A stretch of 64,000 nucleotides of DNA from Roseofilum reptotaenium CS-1145 (GTDB lineage: Bacteria > Cyanobacteriota > Cyanobacteriia > Cyanobacteriales > Desertifilaceae): the NCBI RefSeq assembly GCF_028330985.1, contig NZ_JAQMUE010000084.1, positions 1 to 64,000 on the forward strand, written 5' to 3'. Below the pieces are notes generated by a model. That model saw nothing but the letters and a program-made list of their open reading frames with translations. It had not been told where the DNA came from and did not search any database. Positions within the stretch are counted from its first letter, which is position 1; each line of letters starts with the position of its first letter. Both the position numbers and the translations under genes were made by a program. Shown one piece after another: positions 27,391 to 36,701 of the stretch.

Positions 27391-30234
27391 ATGAAAATTC
27401 CCACCGCGACCTATCGACTCCAATTTACCCCCCAATTTACCTTTGAAATAGCTCAGTCCATTCTTCGCTACTTATCTGAATTAGGGATTTCTGATATTTA
27501 CGCTTCTCCCATCTTGAAAGCTCAAAGTGGTAGCACCCATGGCTATGATGTAGTCGATCCCAATCAAATTAACCCCGAACTCGGTGGAGAAGAACAGTTT
27601 GAAAAGCTCATTGAAGGGGTGCAAAAACACAAACTTGGCTGGATACAAGATATTGTCCCTAACCATATGGCCTTTAGTAGCCAAAATCCCTTGTTAGTGG
27701 ATGTTCTAGAGAATGGCCCCAACTCTCAATACAAAGACTATTTTGATATTGATTGGGAACATCCCTATGAAGGCATTAGACACCGAGTTTTAGCCCCATT
27801 TTTAGGTAAATTTTATGGAGATTGTCTAGAAAGTGGTGAACTAAAAATCCAGTATAAAAAAAAAGGGTTTACGATTAACTATTGGGATTGGAATTTCCCC
27901 ATTCAGATTGAGTCTTATAGCAAAATATTAGACCATAATTCCGAGCGATTGCGAAACAAGCTAGGCAGAACTCATCCAGATTTTGTTAAATTCCTAGGTG
28001 TATTGTACGCAATTAATGCTATTCAATATATTCCCAGCAGTGCAGGTTACCGAGAACGGTACGAACAGATTAGTTTTATTAAAAGCATGATTTGGGAGTT
28101 GTGGAATGACAATCCTGAAATTAAAGTCTTTATAGAAGAGAATATTCAAGTCTTTAATGGAGAGGTCGGTAAACCTGAAAGTTTTGATCTACTGGATGAC
28201 TTACTCAATGAGCAGTTCTTTAGGCTCTCTTTCTGGAAAGTGGGAAATGAAGAACTCAATTACCGGCGTTTCTTTACCGTTAATGATTTAATTTGTGTGA
28301 GAGTGGAAGATAGAGCCGTTTTCGATCAAAGTCATAAGCTGATTTTGCAGTTGATAGAAGAAAACAAAATCACCGGATTAAGAATCGATCATATTGATGG
28401 CTTGTACGATCCCAAACAATATCTAATTCGATTGAGAAATCAGGCAGAAAATGCCTATATTATAGCAGAAAAAATTATCGAACCTCATGAGAAATTGAGA
28501 GTGAATTGGCCGATTGAAGGAACGACCGGCTATGATTTCTTGAACTATATCAATGGGATTTTTTGCTATCAAGACTCGGAAGCAGAATTCGATCAGTGCT
28601 ATAGCCAATTTATTGGTGATGTCTTGAAATGCGATAAGTTAATTGATGAGAATAAACGCAAAATCCTGGAAAAACATCTAGCAGGAGATATTGATAACTT
28701 AGCGCATTTGCTCAAACGGATTGCTGACCAGTATCGCTATTCGAGTGACTTTACCATTTATGGGTTGAAAGCGGCTTTGGTGGAAGTGATGGCAGCCTTC
28801 TCGGTCTATCGGACGTATATTAGCGGAGAAGTCAGTGGAGAGGAAGTCAATTATGAAGTGAGTACCCTAGACCAAGACTGTATTGCTCAAGTGATTGCCA
28901 AGACACAAGAAAATATTCCTAGCTTTTTGAATGAGCTAATTAACGAAATTAGTTTTATTAAAAAGTTCTTGTTGCTGCAATTTGATGACAATTTAACCCC
29001 AGAAGACAAAAAACAATGGCTGCATTTTGTCATGCGTCAACAGCAGTTCACGGGGCCGCTGATGGCCAAGTCGGTAGAGGATACGGTTTTATATATCTAT
29101 AACCGCTTGGTGTCTTTAAATGAGGTCGGTTCTACACCCGGTCAATTTGGGTTTTATCTAGAAGAGTTCCATGGGTTTAATCAAGAGCGGTGTTCAAATT
29201 GGCCCCATGCGATGAATGGCACATCTACCCATGATACAAAACGGGGGGAAGATATGCGCTCTAGAATTAATGTGCTGTCGGAAATCCCGGAGGAATGGAG
29301 TACCTATATAAAAGATTGGAAAAAGATGAATGCGGGGTATAAAGACACGGTGCGCGGTTTAGATGTGCCCACTCCCAATGATGAATATTTCCTCTATCAG
29401 ACTCTGTTGGGAATTTATCCTTTTGATGACCAAGATAAAGGGGAATTTGTACAACGGATTAAGGAGTATTTAATCAAGGCTATTCGGGAAGCGAAGGTCA
29501 ATACGGCATGGTTGCGTCCGGATACGGCCTATGAGGAAGGATTCCTGAAGTTTGTGGATAGTTTATTTAAGGAGACGAAGCAGAATAAGTTTTTACCCTC
29601 GTTCCGTCAATTCCAGCAGAAAATTCAACATTACGGTATTTTCAACTCCCTTTCACAAACGCTGCTAAAAATTACGGTTCCGGGTGTGCCTGATTTTTAT
29701 CAGGGAACGGAGTTATGGGATTTAACGTTGGTCGATCCAGATAACCGGCGGCCAGTAGACTTTAAGAAGCGATTAAAGTTGCTTAATGAAATTCGATCGC
29801 AGTGGAAAAAGAATAAGTCTGCTTTATTTACCGATCTTCTCCAGCACCCAAAAGAAGGTAAAATTAAGCTGTTTACTATTGTTCAATCCCTCAAGGCTCG
29901 TCAAGACTATCAAGAATTGTTTCAACGGGGAGATTACCAGAAGTTGCCGGTTAATGGGAGTTTAAAATCTCATATTGTAACGTTTATGAGGACTTGGAAT
30001 GAGCAAAGTGCAATTGTGATCGCTCCCCGGTTTTTAACTCAATTAATTAAGGAAGATGAATACCCCTTGGGGGAACAAGTTTGGCATGAAACTCGAATTT
30101 CTTTACCCACGGGGTCTTCTGCGGTGTGGAAAGATGCGATTACGGGGCAAGAAATCCAAGGTGAAAATACTCTGTGGATGCGGGAGATTCTCAACCAATT
30201 TCCCGTAGCCTTGCTGATTAAACAAACTTCATAA
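27391..30234 (+). CDS. treY: Malto-oligosyltrehalose synthase
   Basis: TreY turns the reducing-end alpha-1,4 bond of maltodextrins into alpha-1,1, making maltooligosyl-trehalose, the substrate of TreZ. The 947-residue GH13 protein is full length: TYRLQFTPQFTFEIAQ, YASPILKAQSGSTHGYDVVD, nucleophile GLRIDHIDGLYDP, the acid/base segment AEKIIEPHEKL, and GTSTHDTKRGEDMRSRI, a TreY hallmark. It is more AT-rich and lysine-rich than treZ, so the two may have different histories. It ends without a recognised terminator. Confidence 0.95.
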   Translation: MKIPTATYRLQFTPQFTFEIAQSILRYLSELGISDIYASPILKAQSGSTHGYDVVDPNQINPELGGEEQFEKLIEGVQKHKLGWIQDIVPNHMAFSSQNPLLVDVLENGPNSQYKDYFDIDWEHPYEGIRHRVLAPFLGKFYGDCLESGELKIQYKKKGFTINYWDWNFPIQIESYSKILDHNSERLRNKLGRTHPDFVKFLGVLYAINAIQYIPSSAGYRERYEQISFIKSMIWELWNDNPEIKVFIEENIQVFNGEVGKPESFDLLDDLLNEQFFRLSFWKVGNEELNYRRFFTVNDLICVRVEDRAVFDQSHKLILQLIEENKITGLRIDHIDGLYDPKQYLIRLRNQAENAYIIAEKIIEPHEKLRVNWPIEGTTGYDFLNYINGIFCYQDSEAEFDQCYSQFIGDVLKCDKLIDENKRKILEKHLAGDIDNLAHLLKRIADQYRYSSDFTIYGLKAALVEVMAAFSVYRTYISGEVSGEEVNYEVSTLDQDCIAQVIAKTQENIPSFLNELINEISFIKKFLLLQFDDNLTPEDKKQWLHFVMRQQQFTGPLMAKSVEDTVLYIYNRLVSLNEVGSTPGQFGFYLEEFHGFNQERCSNWPHAMNGTSTHDTKRGEDMRSRINVLSEIPEEWSTYIKDWKKMNAGYKDTVRGLDVPTPNDEYFLYQTLLGIYPFDDQDKGEFVQRIKEYLIKAIREAKVNTAWLRPDTAYEEGFLKFVDSLFKETKQNKFLPSFRQFQQKIQHYGIFNSLSQTLLKITVPGVPDFYQGTELWDLTLVDPDNRRPVDFKKRLKLLNEIRSQWKKNKSALFTDLLQHPKEGKIKLFTIVQSLKARQDYQELFQRGDYQKLPVNGSLKSHIVTFMRTWNEQSAIVIAPRFLTQLIKEDEYPLGEQVWHETRISLPTGSSAVWKDAITGQEIQGENTLWMREILNQFPVALLIKQTS

Positions 30235-30268
30235 ACCAAGTGGTCATCGGGACATTAGGCCAAATGAC

Positions 30269-30562
30269 TTAATGACTATGCCAAATTTGTTCTCGATAAA
30301 AAGCAAAGGCATCAAACATAGCCCCGACGAGACTACAGGTGACTCCAAGCACCAGTAATCCTTCTAGGGGTTCTCCATTGCCAAAAATGGCTAAGAAATG
30401 CCAAATGAGGCTTTCTCCGGTTTGGGATAGGGTTGTTAATCCAGGAATTCGAGTCCCTACATCCAAGCCAATCATAACTCCTCCAATCAGAATCCAAGGA
30501 GCAACAAAACTGAGTAAAATGGCTAAACACAGGGAACGGACAAAAATCAGTAAAAGGTTCAT
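30269..30562 (-). CDS. Small membrane protein
   Basis: This 97-residue protein has two or three hydrophobic segments: residues about 4-31 (LLLIFVRSLCLAILLSFVAP and beyond), and about 68-86 (LLVLGVTCSLVGAMFDAF). A short polar loop lies between. No family is recognised. It is convergent with treY with only 34 nt between. The regular alternation of hydrophobic helices and the conserved-looking reading suggest a real gene. Confidence 0.6.
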   Translation of the reverse strand: MNLLLIFVRSLCLAILLSFVAPWILIGGVMIGLDVGTRIPGLTTLSQTGESLIWHFLAIFGNGEPLEGLLVLGVTCSLVGAMFDAFAFYREQIWHSH

Positions 30563-31017
30563 ATGAGTTATATCCAGTAAACCTCACTTCATGGAGGACA
30601 ACTGGGTGTCATCCGTTTCTACAATAGGCGGAATTTTTCCATTTCGACCAAGAATACAAAAAACTTAAATTTTTCTTTTTAAATCTTTTTGAAGATATGT
30701 GGCAAAAAATGAGAGTAAGGTTGGGTGATTTTGGTGTTTTTGCTCTGGATTAAAATCAGAATGTTGAATTTTGTATCAGGGATGACGGATGAGAGTTTGA
30801 TCCCGAAGTGTTGAACAGTATCTATACCTATGCATTCAACTTTGAGATTTTAAGACGATCCTTTTATTAAGGACGTATTGAGTAAAAATCTTTACAAAAA
30901 TTCCTTGAAATCCCCTCAAAGATAGCAAGATTGTCACAAGTTTTTCACATCTCAATTATAAGATAGTTGTACTTCATACCGAAGGGGTTGAAGTGAGCGG
31001 TTGATGTGAGGTTCTCC
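30563..31017. other. AT-rich divergent intergenic region
   Basis: About 455 bp with no gene. It is very AT-rich between 30650 and 30960. It must hold the promoters of the small membrane protein and of the histidine kinase; I cannot place -10 boxes with confidence. Confidence 0.55.
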
Positions 31018-33090
31018 ATGGTTACTCTATCTGGTTCTTCATCTGCTAGAAAGATGACTCCTAGCCGTAGCTCTTCTTCAGGGCGTTGGATTGGGATCAA
31101 GCTAATGGGGAGTTTGCGATCGCGCATGACTCTCTTTATCCTGTTAGGGGTTGTCCCTATTGTCCTAGGCGCTCTGCAATTACAAGCTTTCGATGCGGGA
31201 CGGCTCATTAACCAGGAGAGTGGACAAATTCTTGACCTTCAAGCCCAACGATTAGCCGATCGCGTCACGCAATGGGATCGGATGAATACCTTACTGGTGC
31301 AAAACCTCAGCCGTGAACCTGGACTCTCTCAACTGACTCCCCAACAACTACGTCCCCTACTACAATCTACTCACCATACTTATCAAGAGCAGGTTTGGAG
31401 TATTGGAGCTGCAAACCAAGAGGGTAGATTTATCGCCCTGAGCGAACAAGAAACGATTAAACCGATCGATTTTAGCGATCGCAAATGGTTCCAAGGAGCC
31501 ATGAAAGGACAACCCATTACCCGTGAAACCCTTATCACTCGAGGGACGGGAGAACCCGCAGTGATTTTTTCCGCTCCCGTTTATGCAGAAACCGGCGATC
31601 GCTTCCATCCCCAAGGAGTGATCCGCATGGGTATGGTATTAACGGAACTTTCTAATGTGATTGGTGTAACCCACATTGGTAAAACGGGCTTTGCCTTTCT
31701 CGTTGATGAACAAGGTCAACTGTTAGCCCATCCAAACCGGCAATTACTACAAAATAAGCTTCAGGATTTTAGCTCCTATCCCCCAGTTCAACAGCTTTTA
31801 AAGGGTGAAGAAGGACTCTTAAAATTTGAAGATAGCGATCGCATCCATTGGTTATCCATATCTGTCAAATTAGCCAATGGTTGGGGAGTCGTTCTCATGC
31901 AGCAAGCATCTGAAGTCTCCGCTCCCCAGAACTATTATCATCGTTCAGCGGTTACCCTCAGTATACTCACCTTAATTGTTGTCGGTTCAATCACTTGGCA
32001 TTTTAGTCGTTGGGTGACTCAACCGTTAACCGATTTGACAGAAGCCGTATGGAACCTCTCTAAGGGACAGTGGACTCAACGAGTCTATCTCTCGCAAGAG
32101 GACGAATTGGGAACCCTCGCCAAAGCATTCAATCGGATGGCGGCTCAGTTACAGCTCACGTTTAAGGCATTAGAAGGAGCTAAAAAAGATTTAGAATTCA
32201 AAGTGGTAGAACGTACCCAGCAACTCAATACGACATTAGAAGAATTAAAACACACTCAAGCTCAGATGGTTCAAAGTGAAAAAATGTCTAGCTTGGGACA
32301 GATGGTGGCGGGAGTTGCCCATGAAATCAATAATCCAGTCAGTTTTATTCATGGAAATTTAACCCACGCCCAAACCTATACCAAAGACCTGTTATCCTTG
32401 GTGCAGCTCTATCAAGAGCATTATCCCCAACCTCCTGAAGCCATCCAACAAGAAATAGAGGCGATCGAACTTGATTTCCTCAGCGAAGATTTTCCTAAAA
32501 CCCTGCAATCCATGCAAGTAGGAACCGTCAGAATTCGGGAAATTGTCAAATCCTTGCGTAACTTTTCCCGTTTGGATGAATCAGAAGTTAAGGCAGTCGA
32601 TGTGCATGAAGGCATTGATAGCACCTTGATGATTTTACAAAATCGCCTTAAATGCTGTCAGAGTTGTGCGGCTATTGAAGTGACTAAAAATTATCAGGAA
32701 CTTCCCTTAATCAATTGCTATCCCGGACAACTCAATCAAGTCTTTATGAATTTGTTGAGTAATGCCATTGATGTTCTTGATGAACGACAGCAGCAATTAG
32801 ACCGCAAAACATTGAAAGATCATCCCAGCCGGATCGCGATTAAGACAGAAGCTCTAGGAGATGCATGGGTTGCTATTCGCATTCATGATAATGGCTCTGG
32901 AATTCCACAGTCAGTACAACCTCGTTTGTTTGATCCCTTTTTCACAACCAAACCTATCGGTAAAGGGACTGGTTTAGGACTATCCATTAGCTATCAAATT
33001 ATCACCCAAAGACATGGCGGACGTTTATGGTTTCAATCGAGTCCGGAACAGGGTACGGAATTTGTGGTGGAAATTCCAGTGATCAATTAA
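31018..33090 (+). CDS. Membrane sensor histidine kinase (Cache-HAMP-HisKA-HATPase)
   Basis: This kinase has no linked response regulator. Order: membrane helix (MTLFILLGVVPIVLGALQL, about 37-55), extracytoplasmic Cache domain, second helix (about 305-325), HAMP, a coiled coil (VERTQQLNTTLEELKHTQAQ), the phospho-acceptor box VAHEINNPVSFIHG with His near 435, and the ATPase boxes NQVFMNLLSNAIDVL, HDNGSGIP and GKGTGLGLSISYQI. The H-box type HEINNP is typical of cyanobacterial HPK4-like kinases. ATG 31018 is chosen; GTG 31006 is in frame. Signal unknown. Confidence 0.9.
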   Translation: MVTLSGSSSARKMTPSRSSSSGRWIGIKLMGSLRSRMTLFILLGVVPIVLGALQLQAFDAGRLINQESGQILDLQAQRLADRVTQWDRMNTLLVQNLSREPGLSQLTPQQLRPLLQSTHHTYQEQVWSIGAANQEGRFIALSEQETIKPIDFSDRKWFQGAMKGQPITRETLITRGTGEPAVIFSAPVYAETGDRFHPQGVIRMGMVLTELSNVIGVTHIGKTGFAFLVDEQGQLLAHPNRQLLQNKLQDFSSYPPVQQLLKGEEGLLKFEDSDRIHWLSISVKLANGWGVVLMQQASEVSAPQNYYHRSAVTLSILTLIVVGSITWHFSRWVTQPLTDLTEAVWNLSKGQWTQRVYLSQEDELGTLAKAFNRMAAQLQLTFKALEGAKKDLEFKVVERTQQLNTTLEELKHTQAQMVQSEKMSSLGQMVAGVAHEINNPVSFIHGNLTHAQTYTKDLLSLVQLYQEHYPQPPEAIQQEIEAIELDFLSEDFPKTLQSMQVGTVRIREIVKSLRNFSRLDESEVKAVDVHEGIDSTLMILQNRLKCCQSCAAIEVTKNYQELPLINCYPGQLNQVFMNLLSNAIDVLDERQQQLDRKTLKDHPSRIAIKTEALGDAWVAIRIHDNGSGIPQSVQPRLFDPFFTTKPIGKGTGLGLSISYQIITQRHGGRLWFQSSPEQGTEFVVEIPVIN

Positions 33091-33394
33091 TAATTAATAA
33101 TTAACAATTAGGGTTTTGCCCCATCTCCGTGTCCTGACAAGTGAATGATTTTCATGATTGTGCATCCATAGACCCTCAGAGCACCTTAAATTTCATAGAG
33201 TCATCTCATTATCCGTGTCCCCGTGTCCCGGTTTCTCTGTTTCTTCCTGACTCGAATCTTAAAATCATTCCCTTGAAAGATCTCCGTGTCCCCTTGTCTG
33301 GAGTGTCCCCGCGTCTCCCCCATCTTCCCTATCCCCCCATCCCCCGTGGTACAATGATTGCGATTAGGGATTCAAAGATTTAATTGCTGTTTCT
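33091..33394. other. Intergenic with CCGTGTCCC-like repeats
   Basis: About 300 bp without a convincing gene. It begins with TTAATAA-type heptamers after the kinase stop and holds scattered CCGTGTCCCC and CATCCCCC runs of the STRR class. The ORF at 33141-33383 reads through these repeats and is not supported. Confidence 0.55.
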
Positions 33395-34090
33395 GTGCCT
33401 GAACTTACCGATCTCGAACAACTCTCTACTGCCCTCTCGTCGCCGAACGGGAAAACCCAACTGAAAACCCTTGAGACTCTCAGCACTTTGGGGAGTTCAG
33501 GGGAACAGGTGCTGATGGATTTTTTGGCGAAGAGCGATCGCCACCATCCCACTTGGCCACAGGGAACGGCATTCCTAAAGCTCAGAGCATCTGATTCTTC
33601 TGTGGTACAAGAGTTTCTCAATCGTGAGTTTCCCCAAGGAATGGTTCCCTTAAATACCGATCGCGACATTGATTACAGCCCTCTACAAGACCTGTTAATC
33701 GAGCAGAAGTGGCAAGAGGCCGATCGCCTGACGCTCCTGAAAATGTGTGAACTCGCAGGAGAAAGTGCCATGACTCGGAAGTGGCTGTATTTCTCCGAAG
33801 TGAACCAATTTCCCCGAACCGATTTACACACGATTAATACCCTGTGGCTCGTGTATTCCGAAGGTAAATTTGGATTCTCCATTCAACGGGAGATCTGGTT
33901 ATCCTTGGGCAAAAACTGGGAAAAACTCTGGCCGAAAATTCAATGGCGTACGGGTAAAACTTGGACGCGGTATCCGGGTGGCTTTATCTGGGATTTGACC
34001 GCTCCCAAGGGACATTTACCCCTGACGAACCAACTGCGAGGGGTTCGGGTGATGGATTCACTCCTTTCCCATCCCGCTTGGACAGATTAA
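33395..34090 (+). CDS. gun4: Tetrapyrrole-binding protein Gun4
   Basis: Gun4 binds protoporphyrin IX and Mg-protoporphyrin and stimulates magnesium chelatase, the entry to chlorophyll synthesis. The 231 residues match the cyanobacterial layout: an N-terminal helical domain (about 1-80), then the GUN4 core (about 85-225) with DYSPLQDLLIEQKWQEADRL, WLVYSEGKFGFSIQ and YPGGFIWDLTAPKGHLPLTN. The start is GTG 33395, where homology begins. It is monocistronic. Confidence 0.93.
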   Translation: MPELTDLEQLSTALSSPNGKTQLKTLETLSTLGSSGEQVLMDFLAKSDRHHPTWPQGTAFLKLRASDSSVVQEFLNREFPQGMVPLNTDRDIDYSPLQDLLIEQKWQEADRLTLLKMCELAGESAMTRKWLYFSEVNQFPRTDLHTINTLWLVYSEGKFGFSIQREIWLSLGKNWEKLWPKIQWRTGKTWTRYPGGFIWDLTAPKGHLPLTNQLRGVRVMDSLLSHPAWTD

Positions 34091-34172
34091 CAGTAGGGAG
34101 AGGTGGATTCTTATGCTACCTTGATTGGTAAACAGATCAGAGATCTGATTGTTGTATTAGTGAAGTAAATCG

Positions 34173-35225
34173 ATGATCCAATTGAGAATAAAATCACTCG
34201 CCTTGGGTACAATGTTAGCAGGGTTGCTCTTGGGGGTAATGGCCTGTAACACCACTCCTACTAATGATACGACCGCAGAAGGCTCAGGTAACTTACCTGG
34301 AGAAGGTATAACCATAACCCCTGCCCATACTAGCTTGCTTGAAGAGCGCTTTCAAACTCTAATTATCAATAGAGCCTTAGAGGAATTGGGATATGAGACA
34401 GAAACAGCAAAAGAACTCACCTACCCCACCCTGTATACAGCGATCAGCAACGGAGATATACAGTACACCGCTGTGAACTGGGACAGATTACACAACGACT
34501 TTTACCAAAATAGTGGTGGAGATGAACAATTATCCCAAGTTGGAGTCCTAACCCCTACGGTGTTACAAGGATACCAAGTTGATAAGAAAACAGCTGATGA
34601 ATATAACATTACCAATTTAGAGCAGCTCAAAGACCCCGAAATTGCCCAACTCTTTGATACCGATGGTAATGGAAAAGCCAATTTGACTGGATGCGATCCC
34701 GGTTGGGGTTGCGAGTTGGTGATCGAACACCATTTAGATGCTTATGGTTTACGCGATACCGTTGAACACGATCAGGGTCAGTATTCGGCCTTGATTGCTG
34801 ATACCATGGTTCGCTATAAAGAAGAGAAACCTATTTTCTTCTATACTTGGACTCCCTATTGGGTGGGCGGTGTATTAAAACCCGGTGAAGAGACCATTTG
34901 GCTGGAAGTTCCTTATACCGATCTACCCGAAGCACAAGGGGAGGTGTCTGAAGCTGATACCACAGCCAATGGAAAAAATCTTGGTTTTGTAGTTGATCGC
35001 ATTATGGTTGCTGCTAATCAACAGTTTCTGGAGGACAATCCTGCTGCTAAAAAGCTCTTTGAAGTGGTGGAAATTCCCCTTGACGATATTAATGCTCAAA
35101 ACCTGCTAATGCAAGAGGGAGAAAATACCCCCGAAGATATCGATCGCCATGTGAATCAGTGGATTGCCGACAATCAAGAGTCATTTGATAGTTGGGTAGA
35201 ACAAGCGATGCAAGCTCAATCTTAA
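34173..35225 (+). CDS. Glycine betaine/proline-type ABC transporter substrate-binding lipoprotein, copy 1
   Basis: This 350-residue periplasmic binding lipoprotein of the ProX/OpuAC type probably binds a quaternary amine osmolyte. The signal peptide (TMLAGLLLGVMAC) ends in a lipobox Cys at about 25. Aromatic and acidic residues in VNWDRLHNDFYQ, FFYTWTPYWVGGVL and NLGFVVDR suit ligand binding. The segment LFDTDGNGKANLTGCDPGWG is EF-loop-like. No permease or ATPase gene is nearby, so it is an orphan component. It is followed by a terminator at 35264. Confidence 0.88.
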   Translation: MIQLRIKSLALGTMLAGLLLGVMACNTTPTNDTTAEGSGNLPGEGITITPAHTSLLEERFQTLIINRALEELGYETETAKELTYPTLYTAISNGDIQYTAVNWDRLHNDFYQNSGGDEQLSQVGVLTPTVLQGYQVDKKTADEYNITNLEQLKDPEIAQLFDTDGNGKANLTGCDPGWGCELVIEHHLDAYGLRDTVEHDQGQYSALIADTMVRYKEEKPIFFYTWTPYWVGGVLKPGEETIWLEVPYTDLPEAQGEVSEADTTANGKNLGFVVDRIMVAANQQFLEDNPAAKKLFEVVEIPLDDINAQNLLMQEGENTPEDIDRHVNQWIADNQESFDSWVEQAMQAQS

Positions 35226-35263
35226 TCCTATTTTCTTTCAGCTTGCCATCCATACTTTGGTAG

Positions 35264-35289
35264 ACAAGGGTCTAGCGACCCTTGTTTTA
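35264..35289 (+). terminator. Rho-independent terminator after copy 1
   Basis: ACAAGGGTC (35264-35272), loop TAGC, GACCCTTGT (35277-35285), then TTT. A perfect 9-bp stem 38 nt after the stop codon. Confidence 0.85.
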
Positions 35290-35450
35290 TCGAGAATTAT
35301 CAGCAAAAAGAAAAGGAATGAGTGTTGATTGTGCAGGTGACGAGGGTTGATGGTTTTACCAGAATTCATATCCTCTGGCCTGTTTTTTGAGTCTAGTCTT
35401 AATCGGTAAACAGAGCAGAGATCTGATTATTGTGTTAGTGAAGTAAATCG

Positions 35451-36524
35451 ATGATCCAATTGAGAATAAAATCGCTCACCTTCGGTACAATGTTAGCTGG
35501 CTTGCTCTTGGGGGCGATCGCCTGTAACAATACCTCTGGTGGCAATAATACTACAGAACCTTCTGGCGACTTACCTGGGGAAGGAGTAACAGTAATCTCC
35601 GCCCATAGTAACTTGCTAGAAGCGCGGTTTCATACTGAAATTGTCAACAAAGCCTTAGACCAATTGGGATACGAGACTGAAATTCCCAAAGAACTTACCT
35701 TTCCAACCCTCTATGTAGCGATCGGCAGCGGAGATATACAGTACACTGCTGTAAATTGGGAAAGGCTACACACTGAATTTTATGAAAATGGGGGTGGGGA
35801 TGAAAAATTAGCCCAAATTGGAGTCCTAACCCCTGCGGTATCACAAGGATACCAAATCGATAAGAAAACTGCCGATGAATATAACATTACCAGTTTAGAA
35901 CAGCTCAAAGACCCTAAAATTGCCCAACTCTTTGATACCGATGGTAATGGAAAAGCGAATTTAACGGGATGCGATCCCGGTTGGGGGTGTGAGTTGGTAA
36001 TCGAACATCATTTAGATGCTTATGGTTTGTGGGATACTATTGAACACAATCAGGGTCAGTATTCTGCCTTGATTGCCGATACTATAGTTCGCTACAAAGA
36101 AGGAGAACCCGTTCTCTTTTACACTTGGACTCCTCACTGGGTTGGTGGTGTATTGAAACCAGGTGAAGAAACCATTTGGATGGAAGTACCCTATACAGCT
36201 CTGCCAGAAGCACAAGGGGAGGCCTCCGAAGCTGATACCACAGCTCATGGAAAAAATCTCGGTTTTGTTGTCGATCGCATGAGGATTGCCGCAAACAAAG
36301 CGTTTGTGGAAGCCAATCCTGCTGCGAAAAAGCTCTTTGAAGTGGTGGAAATTCCCATTGACGATATTAATGCTCAAAACCTGCTCATGCAAGAGGGAGA
36401 AAATACACCCGAAGATATCGATCGCCACGTTAATCAGTGGATTGCCGACAATCAAGAGTTATTTGATAGTTGGGTAGAACAAGCGATGGACGTTGAATCT
36501 TATAGCAGTGAAAGACTTGATTAG
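35451..36524 (+). CDS. Glycine betaine/proline-type ABC transporter substrate-binding lipoprotein, copy 2
   Basis: This is the tandem paralogue of the gene at 34173, 357 residues, with the same lipobox (LLLGAIAC) and ligand motifs (FYTWTPHWVGGVL). Differences include Ser/Asn-rich residues after the lipid Cys and several changes near the pocket (DRLHNDFYQN against ERLHTEFYEN), so specificity may differ. Its C-terminus YSSERLD and its stop codon are encoded by MITE copy C, inserted at the TA of the ancestral TAA stop. The shared promoter-proximal sequence suggests similar control. Confidence 0.88.
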   Translation: MIQLRIKSLTFGTMLAGLLLGAIACNNTSGGNNTTEPSGDLPGEGVTVISAHSNLLEARFHTEIVNKALDQLGYETEIPKELTFPTLYVAIGSGDIQYTAVNWERLHTEFYENGGGDEKLAQIGVLTPAVSQGYQIDKKTADEYNITSLEQLKDPKIAQLFDTDGNGKANLTGCDPGWGCELVIEHHLDAYGLWDTIEHNQGQYSALIADTIVRYKEGEPVLFYTWTPHWVGGVLKPGEETIWMEVPYTALPEAQGEASEADTTAHGKNLGFVVDRMRIAANKAFVEANPAAKKLFEVVEIPIDDINAQNLLMQEGENTPEDIDRHVNQWIADNQELFDSWVEQAMDVESYSSERLD

Positions 36525-36604
36525 GACAGTGAGGTTATGGTTTGAGGCAAGAGGCACGAATCGCAAGAGAAAATGTCCTAACTCTCCCTTTCTCTGCTAT
36601 GATA
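36501..36604 (-). mobile_element. MITE-like element, copy C, inserted in a stop codon
   Basis: It lies in the opposite orientation to copies A and B; the core complement again contains GCGATTCGTGCCT. The left end TATAGCAGTGAAAGACTTGA is coding. The right end is TCTCTGCTATGATA, slightly altered. The matching position in copy 1 (TCTTAATCC at 35220) has no insert, which gives a direct empty-site comparison with TA as target. Confidence 0.82.
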
Positions 36605-36645
36605 CCCATTTTCTTTCAGCTTGCCATCGATCCATACTTGGGTAG

Positions 36646-36670
36646 ACAAGGGGCTGGAGACCCCTTGTTG
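36646..36670 (+). terminator. Terminator-like hairpin after copy 2
   Basis: ACAAGGGG (36646-36653), seven-base loop, CCCCTTGT (36661-36668). It corresponds to the hairpin at 35264, but the T-run after it is shorter, so termination may be weaker. MITE copy C now separates it from the gene by an extra 100 bp. Confidence 0.7.
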
Positions 36671-36701
36671 AGTCGAGCATTATCAACGAAAAGAAAGAGG
36701 A

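Noticed and set aside
33141-33383. 80-codon frame before gun4
   Set aside because: It translates CCGTGTCCC-type repeats and has no domain or ribosome site.
34654-34690. EF-hand-like loop DTDGNGKANLTG in the binding lipoprotein
   Set aside because: As far as I recall, such a segment is common in this binding-protein family; I see no second EF motif, so I do not claim calcium regulation.
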